Shown one piece after another: positions 47,091 to 57,917 of a stretch of DNA of 64,000 nucleotides. Positions within the stretch are counted from its first letter, which is position 1; every line of letters begins with the position of its first letter. The stretch lies in NCBI GenBank assembly GCA_963691705.1, contig OY829540.1, positions 1,312,001 through 1,376,000 of the forward strand, in the 5' to 3' direction. The notes below the pieces were generated by a model that worked only from the letters and a program-made list of their open reading frames with translations, did no database searches and had not been told where the DNA came from. The stretch comes from Viola odorata (taxonomy: Eukaryota; Streptophyta; Magnoliopsida; Malpighiales; Violaceae). The translations under genes and the position numbers were made by a program.

Positions 47091-50000
47091 TGTCGCGCCC
47101 CACGAAAATTAACAGAGGAATGGTAATTCACGAGTGTGCAACGAAATTTGGGACCTTACAATGCTCAGCGTAGATGGACGCCTCGCAGCATGCAATGAAG
47201 TCGCCACCCTAATTTGGTTGCTAGGCTTAGGGAACCCTAATCGTCATGGCATAGGAAATATAATAAGTAAAAAACTAAAGGCACAAAAAAGGGGTCTGGA
47301 CCCCAGACAAAGGTTCGGGGTCGTATTATGGTCTCGGGAAGGTGTTAGGCACCCGAGACACATCCGAAAATGGTTACCGGTTGATGAGAGAGGTGTTTAA
47401 AAAGGTGTTTGAGAAATGCGTTTTTTAAAAGGGGGCCCTCAGAGGAATCGTCACTTTAGTCTTTATTATGATCGTGATGGGACTGAATTTTCCGTAAGAC
47501 TGAATGAGCGGCCTCTTTTTTCATCATCGGGCCATGCATGCTTAGATTAGTTACTACGTGATCCTAACATGGATTGCTAACAGAGTACCATTTTAAATGA
47601 TGGATTTAAAACGATAGTTTGCTGTGGGATCGAAAGTCCCCATGTACATGCAGTCAATATAAGCGAGAAGTAAAATCACATGAACGCGGCATTTTAAGAA
47701 AGTCTTTAAACACGTTGTGCATGTGGGTTAATTTTAGTTCTAGCAGTTCTATATATCATGCATACGATGGATATTTGCAGAAAGCATCGAATAAATAAAA
47801 AGGAATCGAAAGGCGTACTTTCGAGCGAAGCTTGAAACTAAAACCTGCAAAATGAGAGTGTTAGCGATAGCTCGAGAAATAAATAAGCAATTTATGAGTG
47901 CAAGAATTTAAATGACAGTTGATTATATACGAGAAATGATGGATTTCACGCATACGAAATGAGATGCTGAGTTTGGTTGTATGCGAAAAATGATTGATTT
48001 TAAGCATACGAGAATTTATCGCTAGGTGATTGCATACGAAAAATGATGGATTTTTCGTATGTGAGAATTTAAATGCTAGTTGATTGCATGCGAGAAATGA
48101 TGGATTTTACGCATGTGAGAATTAAAATGCTAGTTGATTGCATGCGAAAAATGATGGATTTTACGCATACGAAAATGAAATACTGAGTTGATTGCGTGCG
48201 AAAAATGATTGATTTTAAGCACACGAGAATTTAAATGCTGGTTGATTGCATGCGAAAAATGATGGATTTTACGCATACGAAAATGAAATACTGAGTTGAT
48301 TGCGTGCGAAAAATGATTGATTTTAAGCACACGAGAATTTAAATGCTGTGTTGATTGCATGCGAAAAATGATTGATTTTACGCATACGAGAATTTAAATG
48401 CTAGGTTGATTGCATGCGAAAAATGATTGATTTTACGCATGCGAGAATTTAAATGCTGGGTTGATTGCATGCGAAAAATGATGGATTTTACGCATACGAA
48501 AATGAAATGTTGTTTTGATTGCATGCGAAAAATGATTGATTTTACGCATACGAGAATTTAAATGCTAGGTTGATTGCATGCGAAAAATGATTGATTTTAC
48601 GCATACGAGAATTTAAATGCTGGGTTGATTGCATGCGAAAAATGATGGATTTTACGCATACGAAAATGAGATGCTGTTTTGATAAGTGCAGAAAAATTAA
48701 ATGATATTGGCGATTTACAGGGAAGAAAAAAAGTTTAATGATTTGCAGAAAATAAAACAGGTTGATAATGCAGGGAATAAACAGTTGTATATTTGCAGAA
48801 AATAAACAGTTGATATTGCGACCGACCATGTAGGCGGTATTGAATTTAAATTGCTGAAAGTAAATTGCTGAAATTTAAAGTGCGGGAAAGTAAAGTGCGG
48901 AAAAGTAAACAGTTGATAAGTGCGACCGACCATGTAGGCGGTATTGAATTTAAATTGCTGAAAGTAAATTGCTGGAATTTAAAGTGCGGAAAAGTAAGCA
49001 GTTGATAAGTGCGACCGACCATGTAGGCGGTATTGAATTTAAATTGCTGAAAGTAAATTGCTGGAATTTAAAGTGCGGAAAAGTAAGCAGTTGATAAGTG
49101 CGACCGACCATGTAGGCGGTATTGAATTTAAATTGCTGAAAGTAAATTGCAGAATTAAAGTGCGGACTTTAAACAGTTGATATTTTGCGGAAGGATTTCC
49201 AGCAGCTTGCGAGAATTTAAAGCAGTTGATAAATTGCAAGAATTAAAATGTGACCGACCATGTAGGCGGTATAATAAATAATTGAAATTAAACGGTTAGA
49301 TATAAATGACTGAGGTTAGATAACACGACAATAAATATCACGATAAAGAATGGGCAATTCTCATATAAACAATTCAATAAACAACTTTGATAAAATAAAA
49401 AGCATGCGAAATATTTTACGAAAAAAGTGAATTAATCGATTCATGTATAAAACAGACGAGAAATAGCATGTATCGTGAAAAATAAATATATGAGACATGC
49501 GAGCATTTTGCGTAAAAAAATGACGAATCGGAGACTCGAAAAAAATATAAACGGGCGGGGCCCTATTTAAAATTTGAAGAAATGGGCCAGGAACAGTTCC
49601 TGGCCCAAGACAATTAATTTAAATGGTGATGGGCCAAACCCATCACCTTTCTTTCATTTGCACGAAGGGCCACTTGGCCCGAAACACTTCATCTTCCTCC
49701 TCACGTCGCCGGCGCCACTGCCGGCGACGGAGGTGATGAACCAGGCGACCAACTCGCCTGGTTCTTGGCCCGAAAGGGGCCTCTCTCTTCCAGCAGTACA
49801 CATAAACGATCACAGCAAGGAATCGGCCACAAAGACAGTAGTAATTGCAACAAGAACAAGGACGTGCATTAATCGGTTTAATTAGCAAACAAATATTTCA
49901 GGCTCAAGAATGGGCAATTCTCATGCCTCGAGCCGGATCCGGCGAGCAAACGTTCCGACTTTTCGAGCCGAAGGTACTGGCGCGTAGAAAAAAATACAAC

Positions 50001-50599
50001 GGTTTTAACCGTCTACCGCGAACGATGAGAACTTCTCGTTTACCGCGTTTATTTTAGTGTTCAAAGGCGCGAAACGCGGGAACGAAAAAAATAAAGCGTT
50101 ACACCGAAAATTACACGAAACGCTGTAGACCGTTGCGACCGGAAAAAAATCTAGCAACTAGTTGATGGAAAACATTTTAAAGTGGAGCTATTGTCCGAGC
50201 AGGCTTACTCGGGTCCAATAAAAGCTCGAATAAAAATAATAATAAAATAATAAAAATACTAAAAAATGCGATAAAATACAAAAAATCCTAAAATTCACGA
50301 GATGCTCAAAAATGAAGAAAAAACTAGCAAACGACTGCTGGATAGTAAAAAATGTGATTTTTAAGGCTAAAAATAATAATGATAATAATAACAAAAATAC
50401 TTGACGAAAAATTAAAACCGCGATTTCGAAAGCTGACGAAGCTAACGATGATGCTAAAATGCGATGAAAACCCTAAAAATGCTAGCGATAGTAACTTAAC
50501 TACAGACGACTGTAATTTAAGTAAAAATGACGGTAAATTAAATAAATGACAGAAATGCTAAAATTAAGTAAAAATGGCGTCAAAATTCGGGTATCAACA
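47091..50599 (-). repeat. 5' LTR of element B (right copy, 3509 bp)
   Basis: Nearly identical to the left LTR except for two losses: one ~166-bp minisatellite block, and the segment corresponding to 34203-34768. The latter is replaced by ~22 bases (49903-49924) copied from elsewhere in the LTR. The lost segment includes the TATA box and W-box hairpin, so this 5' LTR should not be able to start transcription in the normal way. Confidence 0.9.
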
Positions 50600-50604
50600 A
50601 CCGC

Positions 50605-51330
50605 CAAGACCACCATGTGTTTCATTGAGAAAAATCTCATCTGTCGCTATGGGGACCCTGAGACGATCATCACAGATAATGACACTAATCTAAATAGGAA
50701 GCTGATCAATGATCTCTGCCAGAGGTGGAAGATAAAGCATCGAAATTCTTCACCATATCGCCCGAAGATGAATGGCGTCGTAGAAGCAGCCAATAAAAAT
50801 CTTAAAAGATCATCCAGAAGATGGTCGTCACTCACAAGGATTGGCATGACATGCTTCCATTCGCTCTACATGCTTATCGGATTGCGGTTTGTACCTCTAC
50901 AGGAGCAACTCCTTACTCTCTAGTCTATGGTATGGAAGCGGCAATTCCTCTTGAGGTGGAGATCCCTTCTCTCCGAGTTTTGGAAGAGTCTAGAGTTGAA
51001 GATTCTGATTGGGCAAAGGTCAGGTACGAGCAGTTGAATCTGATCTTAGAAAAATGATTGGCTGCCATGTGTCATGCTCAATTGTATCAGAAGAGAATGG
51101 CTAACGCTTACAATAAGGTACGCCCTCACGAGTTCAAAGCTGGGGATCTAGTGCTAAGAAAGGTTCTCCCTCATCAAGAGGAAGGTCAAGGGAAATGGGC
51201 CCCACGGTATGAAGGTTCGTATGTGGTCAAGAATGCATTCTTAGGAGGTGCTCTAATACTCACCAACATGGATAGGGATGACTTACCAAAACCAGTGAAC
51301 ACCGATGCCGTCAAGATGTACTTCGCCTAG
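50605..51330 (+). pseudogene. integrase C-terminal part of element A
   Basis: Continues the integrase interrupted at 31225. The first frame carries the second catalytic Asp (ITDNDTN) and Glu region (NGVVEAANKN). A one-base loss near 50810 shifts the frame; from 50821 the matching frame runs through DWHDMLPFALHAYRIA and SLVYGMEAAIPLEVEIPS, with a TGA at 51055, to the natural stop at 51328. Compared with element B, the integrase is otherwise complete with no chromodomain. Confidence 0.85.
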
Positions 51331-52815
51331 ACGTCACTGGGTTCGATTAGAAGACATAGGGTTTCTCATGATAAAACCATTTGATGTCTATCTTGAATCA
51401 ATAAAATGAGATCTTTTTCAAAAAAAAACTGCATCTTTCAAAATTCTCTCTTCGTCCTATTCTTTAAAACGACGAAAGAAAACACGATACCAGCAAATTC
51501 TAGAAAACTGTTTGAACTGCGCGTAAACTAACATCACTAATCAATACTAGTTTTGAAGGGATAGAATGTTTGTGTGTGACGAACTCTCTATATTCCCATT
51601 TTCACAACAGTGATGCCAATCAACATATTATAAGTGATCTTATTCTGAGATATAGTGGCATTCTTGGTCTACCCGGCTCCTGATTGCAAATTCAAAACCT
51701 GACCGCAATCAAATCTTTCATCACCACAAGCAAGATCTCTTCGTGTACACACGTAATGATCATGCCGTGAAGACCAACCTCATGATTGGTGAGCCGGATG
51801 TTCAAGCCATACTTCTTGAACAGACTATCAGTCATCGGCCATCCTCAGCATGGAATATTTCTCCTCGTCGAAACCAGTCAAGGAGCAATTTAGAAAATTT
51901 CAAGATGATCCTTCAGCCACCATACTGTTTCGAAGAGTGGATCCTCATGAAGAGATTACGCAACTAATTTCTAACAAGGAGTTGTCGTCCGCTCATAAAA
52001 CACCATTCAAGAACTTAACAACCATCCCTCGAGATGTTGTGGTCGACTATGACAGAACTATTGAAAATGCCTGCAGGAATATTATCATCCAATTTTAGCA
52101 CGGATGATGCTGGATCAAAATCATACGGTCAATCCCTTGCTGATAAACCTATCTGATCGTCAGCTGCTTGCTGCACATATCTAGAGAAGTTCACTTTTCT
52201 TCTCAGCCTTTTTAATTTTAGCTATCATACGATCATTCCGCATCCACTCCCACACTGGGGGCAACTTTTTAAATTATTCATAAATTTTTGTGAGTGGTCA
52301 TGCCCTCGCGTTTTGTTTATAAAACTGTTAAAAGTTTTGGCTTTATGATTTGTAAACAAAATTCTTTGAAGAAAATCCACGCTACCCTCTACTTTTTTTT
52401 AAACCTTCCATAAATTGAGCATGGTCAACATGTTACTGCATCATGGATAACTTGCGCATCCATTTGAAGTTATATGACATGCATGATCTCGCCTGCTAGC
52501 TCTTATATCTGCAGCATGTTTAGACGAAAGCAGTCACAAACATATCCCTGTGAGCATTTTGGGCCTTCACGCCTTATTTATTTCATGAGTGCAAATGCCA
52601 AACTAAGTGCTAGTTAGATTTGCATAATATCCTGGGTACATGCACCATCAGACATGGGGTAGCTGTAAGATGACAGGGGACTTTGCTCTTTGCTTCCACC
52701 TTTCTTTGGTCTTCTCATTCTTTTGTCTTCAAACACTTGCTTTTGCTCTCTATTCAATTCATTTCTCTTCTAAGCCGCTTGTAAAATTTCTTGCATCCAC
52801 TTGAATTCCCTAAAT

Positions 52816-53422
52816 AATGAGCAGTGCCTAACTGAGGTTGCTAACCGGAGGTAAGGTGCACATCGAACTTGGTTTGTGTAAAAGGAATTGCAAAATCTCT
52901 AAGGATTGGTGATGGTCAACGCCAGAAGAAGGCCAAAAGCAAGACTTATAGGCCGCTGCCAAAGACAGGAATAAAGATGGAACAGACAAAAATTGTGCTT
53001 GGTTTGTTCGCCAAAAAAAAAATGGTGTTCGAAGAACACAAGCAAGTCAAAAGGGTAACAAGATGATCTCAAAACAAAAGAGAGATCATTCCCAATGAAG
53101 ATTCAAAAATTGGTGCACTTTGACAAATGATGATCTCAAAAGTAAAAGAGGTCAGTCCCTGCGAAGATTCAAAAAAAACTGGTGTACTTTGTCAATAACA
53201 GATAATGATTTCAAAAGTAAAAGAGATCATTTCTTGTGAAGATTCAAAAAACCCAGTTGGGTATTTCGGAGAAGGGGTCTCAGGTTGTATTCAAACAACA
53301 ATTTGTGGAGAAGAAGACTGACATTTTAAAAGAAAAGCTTCAGAGTTTCACCAAACTCTCGCAAACTGCACTCGAGGTGCACCTTACCTCTGGTTAGCAA
53401 CCTCAGTTGAGCATTGCTCATT
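52816..53422. repeat. 607-bp inverted-repeat structure in element A
   Basis: Arms of about 47 bases (52816-52862 and 53375-53422) pair with few mismatches, sharing ACTGAGGTTGCTAACC and AGGTAAGGTGCAC. The enclosed sequence has about three diverged ~75-bp direct repeats (GAAGATTCAAAAA..., 53090-53260). No clear target duplication flanks it, so it may be a structural part of the element and not a separate insertion. Confidence 0.7.
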
Positions 53423-54284
53423 AAAAAAAAAACCTTTCTTCTGCAAAAAAAAAACACTCTCTTCCTTAAACAAATTCTTTCTTCTCTACTTCTCTCTGTC
53501 TATCCACTACATATTTCTATTCTATTGCAAAGTCTTCTCGATTATATGAATGCCCATGCATGTGCATCTTCATTTGAAGTTTATTCACTCGGGTTGACAT
53601 TGTAAATCTAACTTTGTGCTATGTTTGTTGCATTTTTATGAGAGTAAACACGTAGCCTGATTTCTGAGTGGGAGCGCAAATACTAATATCCGGTGAGGAT
53701 TGCTTACGTGTACATGTTGTGGGAAAGTCCTGTCCTTGAGGTCGTTATCTCCTGGGCAAGATGCAGATGCTTTTCTAGGCTTGTATCAAGCATGCTGATA
53801 TGATAGAAACTGGATGACATGTTCTTCAGAATTACATAAATTTGTTGAACCTTCTCTTGATGGGGAAGTTGTTTTATAAGATGCTGGGGGCAAACCTTAG
53901 GGTAGTGTGGGAATACTTTCATATGCAACATACATGATTTGATCTTGTTGTTTTGTCATTTATCAATTGCTCGCTCTTTTTCCATCCATTGCTGCTCCGC
54001 GTTTATTTCCTCCCTATTTGCAGAATACAGGTGCGCGTTAGTGGAATCTCACATTGTCGCGAATCTCCGCCAACAAATCAGAAACTGAATGGAGATACGT
54101 TATCACTCCCCTTTCAAAGTTTTGAGTGGCGGTTCAAAACCCCATCTCCTAAGTTTTGTGTGGCAGTTCTCAGCACCAACCCCAATGAGCAGCAGTGTCC
54201 GAGTGGAGTTTCCATTTCAATTCCCACATCAATGTCTCAGGGGGCAACAACGCCCGAACAAAGCTACATCACCATCATATGACA

Positions 54285-54760
54285 CTCAAGCATCGGTGTC
54301 CGCGACTGTGATAGCCTCGCCCGGATACCTTTACATTTCTGCATCAGTGTGCCGGATACCTTTACATTTCTGCTTCAGTGTCCCGGATACCTTTACATTT
54401 CTGCATCAGTGTTAGTGACTGCGATAGCCTCGCCCGGATACCTTTACATTTCTGCATCAGTGTCCGTGACTGCGATAGCCTCGCCCGGATACCTTTACAT
54501 TTCTGCATCAGTGTCTGTGATTGCGATAACCTCACCCGGATATCTTTCCATTTCTGCATTGTCTGCGACTGTGATAGCCTCGCCTGGATACCTTTACATT
54601 TCTGCATCAGTGTCCGTGACTGCGATAGCCTCGCCCAGATATCTTTCCATTTCTGCATCGTCCTCGACTGCGATAGCCTCGCCCGGATACCTTTACATTC
54701 TGCATCAGTGTCCGCGACTGCGATAGCCTTGCCCGGATACCTTTACTTTCCTGCATCGAC
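54285..54760 (+). repeat. minisatellite in the 3' leader of element A
   Basis: About nine units of ~45-60 bp built on ATACCTTTACATTTCTGCAT and GCGATAGCCTCGCCCGG. All three frames can stay open across parts of it because of the repeat periodicity; this is not evidence of a protein. Confidence 0.9.
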
Positions 54761-55029
54761 GTTTGACAATTGTGGTGTCCCAGTTCAGATGTCAAAGTTT
54801 CATTTCCTGCACAGAGGTTGACAATTGCGGTGTCCCCGTTCGGATATCAAGTTATATTTCCGCAATTTACTTTCCTGCATCAGCGTAAGGTTGCAAGTAC
54901 TACCCTCGCCCAGACTGATTCTACTTCCAGCATCAACACAGGGACTACGAGTACTACCATCGCCCTGATCCGAACTTATCAATCACCCACTCCCAGGTAA
55001 GTCTGCATCCTTCACTGACACGGGAGCAA

Positions 55030-55099
55030 CCATCTTTACTGCTCATCAAAAATCTCGGTTACACCTCGTTTTTTGATAAGACAGTAAAGAGGGGGAAAC
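55030..55099 (+). promoter_or_regulatory. polypurine tract and adjacent hairpin, element A
   Basis: AAAGAGGGGGAAAC (55086-55099) directly precedes the 3' LTR. Just upstream, TTTACTGCTCATCAAAAA pairs with TTTTTTGATAAGACAGTAAA, forming a hairpin whose 3' arm runs into the purine tract. The layout matches element B. Confidence 0.7.
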
Positions 55100-55820
55100 T
55101 GTTGCAACCCGATTTTTGACTTTTTATTTTTCATCATCAAATATTTTCTCATTTCAAGCATCAACTTGCTAAAAATCATACGTCAGTTTATTTTCGTCCA
55201 ACTGATGTTTATTTTTACGCTTAATGTCATTTAAATTTTATTTCATAACTTTTTTACATTTTTATCGCTTTTCCCGTTCGAACTCGTATCGGTTCTGTTG
55301 CTACCCGATTTTTCACTTTTAATTTTTCATCATTAAATATCTTCTCATTTTCAAGCATCAATTTTCTTAAAATCATACGTTAGTTTATTTTCGTCCAACT
55401 GATGTTTATTTTTTGCGCCTTGTGTCATTTAAATTTTATTTCATAGTTTTTTCGTATTTTTATCGCTTTTCCTGTTCGAACTCATCGATTTCGAGTAAAA
55501 TTCTCGAAACCAATGGTCGAACAATGTTCACTTTTTAGCTACTTATTTTTTAATTATTATTTATTATTTTTCTAACTCGCGCCATTTCATTTCGTTCAAT
55601 TTTTATTTTATTTTAGCATTTTTCATATTCGAACTTTTGTTGTTTACAAATGAATTTTTATCGAATTATATGATGAAATTTTTGCCACTTGCTGTATACT
55701 AATAATTTCATTTTATTTTACTCTACGGTTTAGTATATTTGGATCGAGTTTTTTGACAAATTGCTAGTACCACTAGCTCGAACTAGAAAATCAACAGAAA
55801 AGTCTTGACTTGGTCTTAAC

Positions 55821-55860
55821 CGTTGATCTGGTTGACTTTTAAAGTCAACCAAGATCAACG
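55821..55860. promoter_or_regulatory. U3 hairpin with W-box cores, element A
   Basis: Arms CGTTGATCTGGTTGACTTT and its near-exact complement (one bulged base) form a 40-base palindrome with TTGAC on both strands. It lies about 230 bp upstream of the LTR TATA box, as in element B. Confidence 0.6.
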
Positions 55861-56084
55861 ACTCCCTAATTAATAGTCCTTTCCCCTATTCTTCAGCTCA
55901 CCACCTTTTCTGCGCAAGAACCAGAGGCGAACCAGTGCCTCGTGCTTGCTCCGGCCTCGTTCGTCGTCCCAAAGAGATCACCACCACGTCCCATCGAAGC
56001 ACTGCTCATCCTCACGCTCCCGTGCCCTCCAAGACAACCCCGACCACGCGCAACCACCTCACCAAATCCACTCACGAAAACGGC

Positions 56085-56092
56085 TATAAATA
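56085..56092 (+). promoter_or_regulatory. TATA box of element A 3' LTR
   Basis: TATAAATA in the context ACGGCTATAAATAGCAAG. It is the likely core promoter of the LTR, here only in the 3' copy. Confidence 0.6.
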
Positions 56093-57417
56093 GCAAGCAA
56101 GCTCGACCATTTGAACTCGCTAATTCACGAACATTCCCTCCCTCTTTAGCGCTGGTTCACTAGCACGAACATCTACCTACTTCAACCTTTACTCACAGTT
56201 GAAATTTTTGAAGCTTGTTTCGCTCTTTTTTTAATCGCTTTCTTTCAAAAATTCGTTTGTTCGTGTCTTCAAATGATAATTAGCCATTTTGATCTTAAAT
56301 AAATTCTATGTGATATATAGAATAATTACAACATTTTATTTTACTCAATCGGTGGCAAATTCGAGCTAATTTTAAACTTTTTATTTAAATGATTTAATTC
56401 ATTTTTCATCAAATGGAGGGCTGTTTTTGTTGAATTTATTTTCTGTAATTGCATACGGGGTTTACTGTGAGTGCAAGGAATTTTTCAAGTCGTAAGCAAG
56501 GTCGTTTCTTCCTTGGTCGCCGACAACGGTGCCGGCGACACAAGGAAGAAGAAGGTGAACAGTGGCCTTTTCTTTCTTTTAATTTGGTTTTGGGCCAAGC
56601 ATGTGCCTGGCCCAGGAAAGGAAAAACGCGAGCGTGGTGCCCGCGTGAGAGAGAGAGATGCTGGGCCAGCTCAGGCCCAGCGGAAGAGAAAGAGAAACTG
56701 GGCTACTTGAGCCCAGCTGGATAAGGGAAGCGTGCTGGGCTGTCCTGGGCCCAGCTAGTGAAGCCCATTTTCGGCCCATCACTTTTTTATTATTATTATT
56801 TTTTCGTGCCGATTTATCGTATGCTCTCACTGTATATTTAATTATTTTTGCATGATTCTGAGTGCTTAAATAATTATTTTCGCTTGCTTTTAAATCGTTA
56901 AAATTGTCTAATATGCAATAATTCGTTAAATATTTAATTGTTTTCCAATTATTTATTACTCGTACTAATAATCTTATTTTGTAGGGTAAATCCACACGTG
57001 ACTTCCCAACAAGTACAAGTTCTCTCCCTTTTATTTATTTTAACGTTTTTTTACACAAGTATGCATGAATATTTAGAAATGTTAGATTTAATACATCTGT
57101 TAGGCATGATCACTAAAGTAGGACTTTTTTTTTAAGCATGATTTAAACACCTCTTTTATCCGGCAACGTTTTTTTAGGATGTGACTTGGGTGCCTAACAC
57201 CTTCCCGAGTCCATAAATCGACCCCGAACTACTGTTCTCGGGTTCAGGCCCTTTTTTGCGTTAGCATTTTATTTTTTATATCATGACAATAGGTTCCCTA
57301 AACCTATCAACAAAATAGGGTGGCGACTTCATATGTATTATGTGAGATGAGTCTGATTTCATCTCACATCCAGTCTCAATCCCGCGTCGCATTGGGATAA
57401 AATCCAAATAGGGGGGG

Positions 57418-57770
57418 TTGCTCTTCTTGCAAAGCTGCTTTAGAACCACTTGCAACTTGCTTCTTCAATGGCCGATAACCATGACTAAGGCCACGAACAT
57501 ATCCTGCTCTTTTCCCCTAAGATTGAGTCAATATTTCATCACGAGTAGTGACATCTAAATCCACGTGAGACACAGACAAAACCTTATCCGCTTCACGTAT
57601 AGTCTCTTACCGAAAGAATTGGAAAATAATTACGGAAGTCTTAAAACTTGCATATTATATCAATCACAACAAGTTATGCTTTAGGAATGAAACAAAACAC
57701 TCACATAAGTGGACTTCGAACTCTCATTGATGAATTCACCGCCCTTCTTTTTGCGTAAAGTAGAACTATT
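57418..57770 (-). pseudogene. CACTA transposase, interrupted fragment
   Basis: Two minus-strand exon remnants. About 57770-57706 reads LRKKKGGEFINESSKSTY and ends in a good 5' splice site (GTGAGTG). About 57610-57418 reads DVTTRDEILTQ, a stop, then GKRAGYVRGLSHGYRPLKK. This is the C-terminal pattern of plant PTTA/En-Spm transposases (KxGEFVNE..., LGKRSGYVRGLG). It runs into element A at 57417 and resumes at 20398. The upstream part of the gene was not found. 57771-57917 may be further transposase sequence but is not conserved enough to call. Confidence 0.65.
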
Positions 57771-57917
57771 CTGTTTATTTATAATTGTGTATAATAAATA
57801 AATACTTATGAATTGACCCCATTTAAGTTCAACTACTGTCACACAAATTGATCTCAAATTTAGTAGTAAAAGAACCCAAGTAGTTGTTATAAGTAAATGA
57901 TGTATATTAGTTGACAC

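Larger units (their letters stand above)
31226..50599 (-). mobile_element. Ogre-type element B nested in element A
   Basis: 19.4-kb minus-strand retrotransposon with two LTRs (31226-35445 and 47091-50599), starting TGTCGCGCC and ending ATCAACA on the plus strand. It is flanked by perfect 5-bp duplications ACCGC (31221-31225 and 50600-50604) lying inside the integrase frame of element A. LTR copies differ by roughly a dozen substitutions over ~3.4 kb, so the insertion is recent. It keeps gag, RT, RNase H and integrase, with one stop in gag and one in pol. It lacks the protease and most of ORF1. Mobility, if any, would need proteins from a helper. Confidence 0.9.
51331..55029 (+). other. 3' leader of element A
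   Basis: About 3.7 kb of non-coding sequence between pol and the polypurine tract. It contains a large inverted repeat (52816-53422), a block shared with element B (about 53535-53715) and a minisatellite (54285-54760). A small open stretch at 51850-52098 has no recognisable domain and no evidence of being a gene. Confidence 0.6.
20399..57417 (+). mobile_element. Ogre (Tat lineage, Ty3-gypsy) element A
   Basis: Plus-strand retrotransposon. Order: 5' LTR, tRNA-Arg-type primer site, extra ORF1, gag-protease, intron, RT-RNaseH-integrase, long 3' leader with minisatellite, polypurine tract, 3' LTR. The extra ORF upstream of gag, the Arg-type primer site and the intron between protease and RT are hallmarks of Ogre elements. 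Its coding regions carry at least eleven stops and several frameshifts, so it is dead. LTR copies differ at about 17 positions over ~640 shared bases by my count, so it is clearly older than nested element B (31226-50599). The last ~8 bases of the 3' LTR and the target duplication are missing. Confidence 0.88.
55100..57417 (+). repeat. 3' LTR of element A
   Basis: 2318 bp starting TGTTGCAACCCG. It carries the W-box hairpin (55821-55860) and a TATA box (56085-56092), both missing from the 5' LTR. It ends within a G run; the expected terminal GCGCGACA and target duplication are absent, and CACTA sequence follows directly. Confidence 0.85.

Noticed and set aside
54349..54821. Long open frames on both strands with repeats such as PGYLYISASV
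   Set aside because: They arise in all frames from the periodicity of the minisatellite and are not a protein gene.
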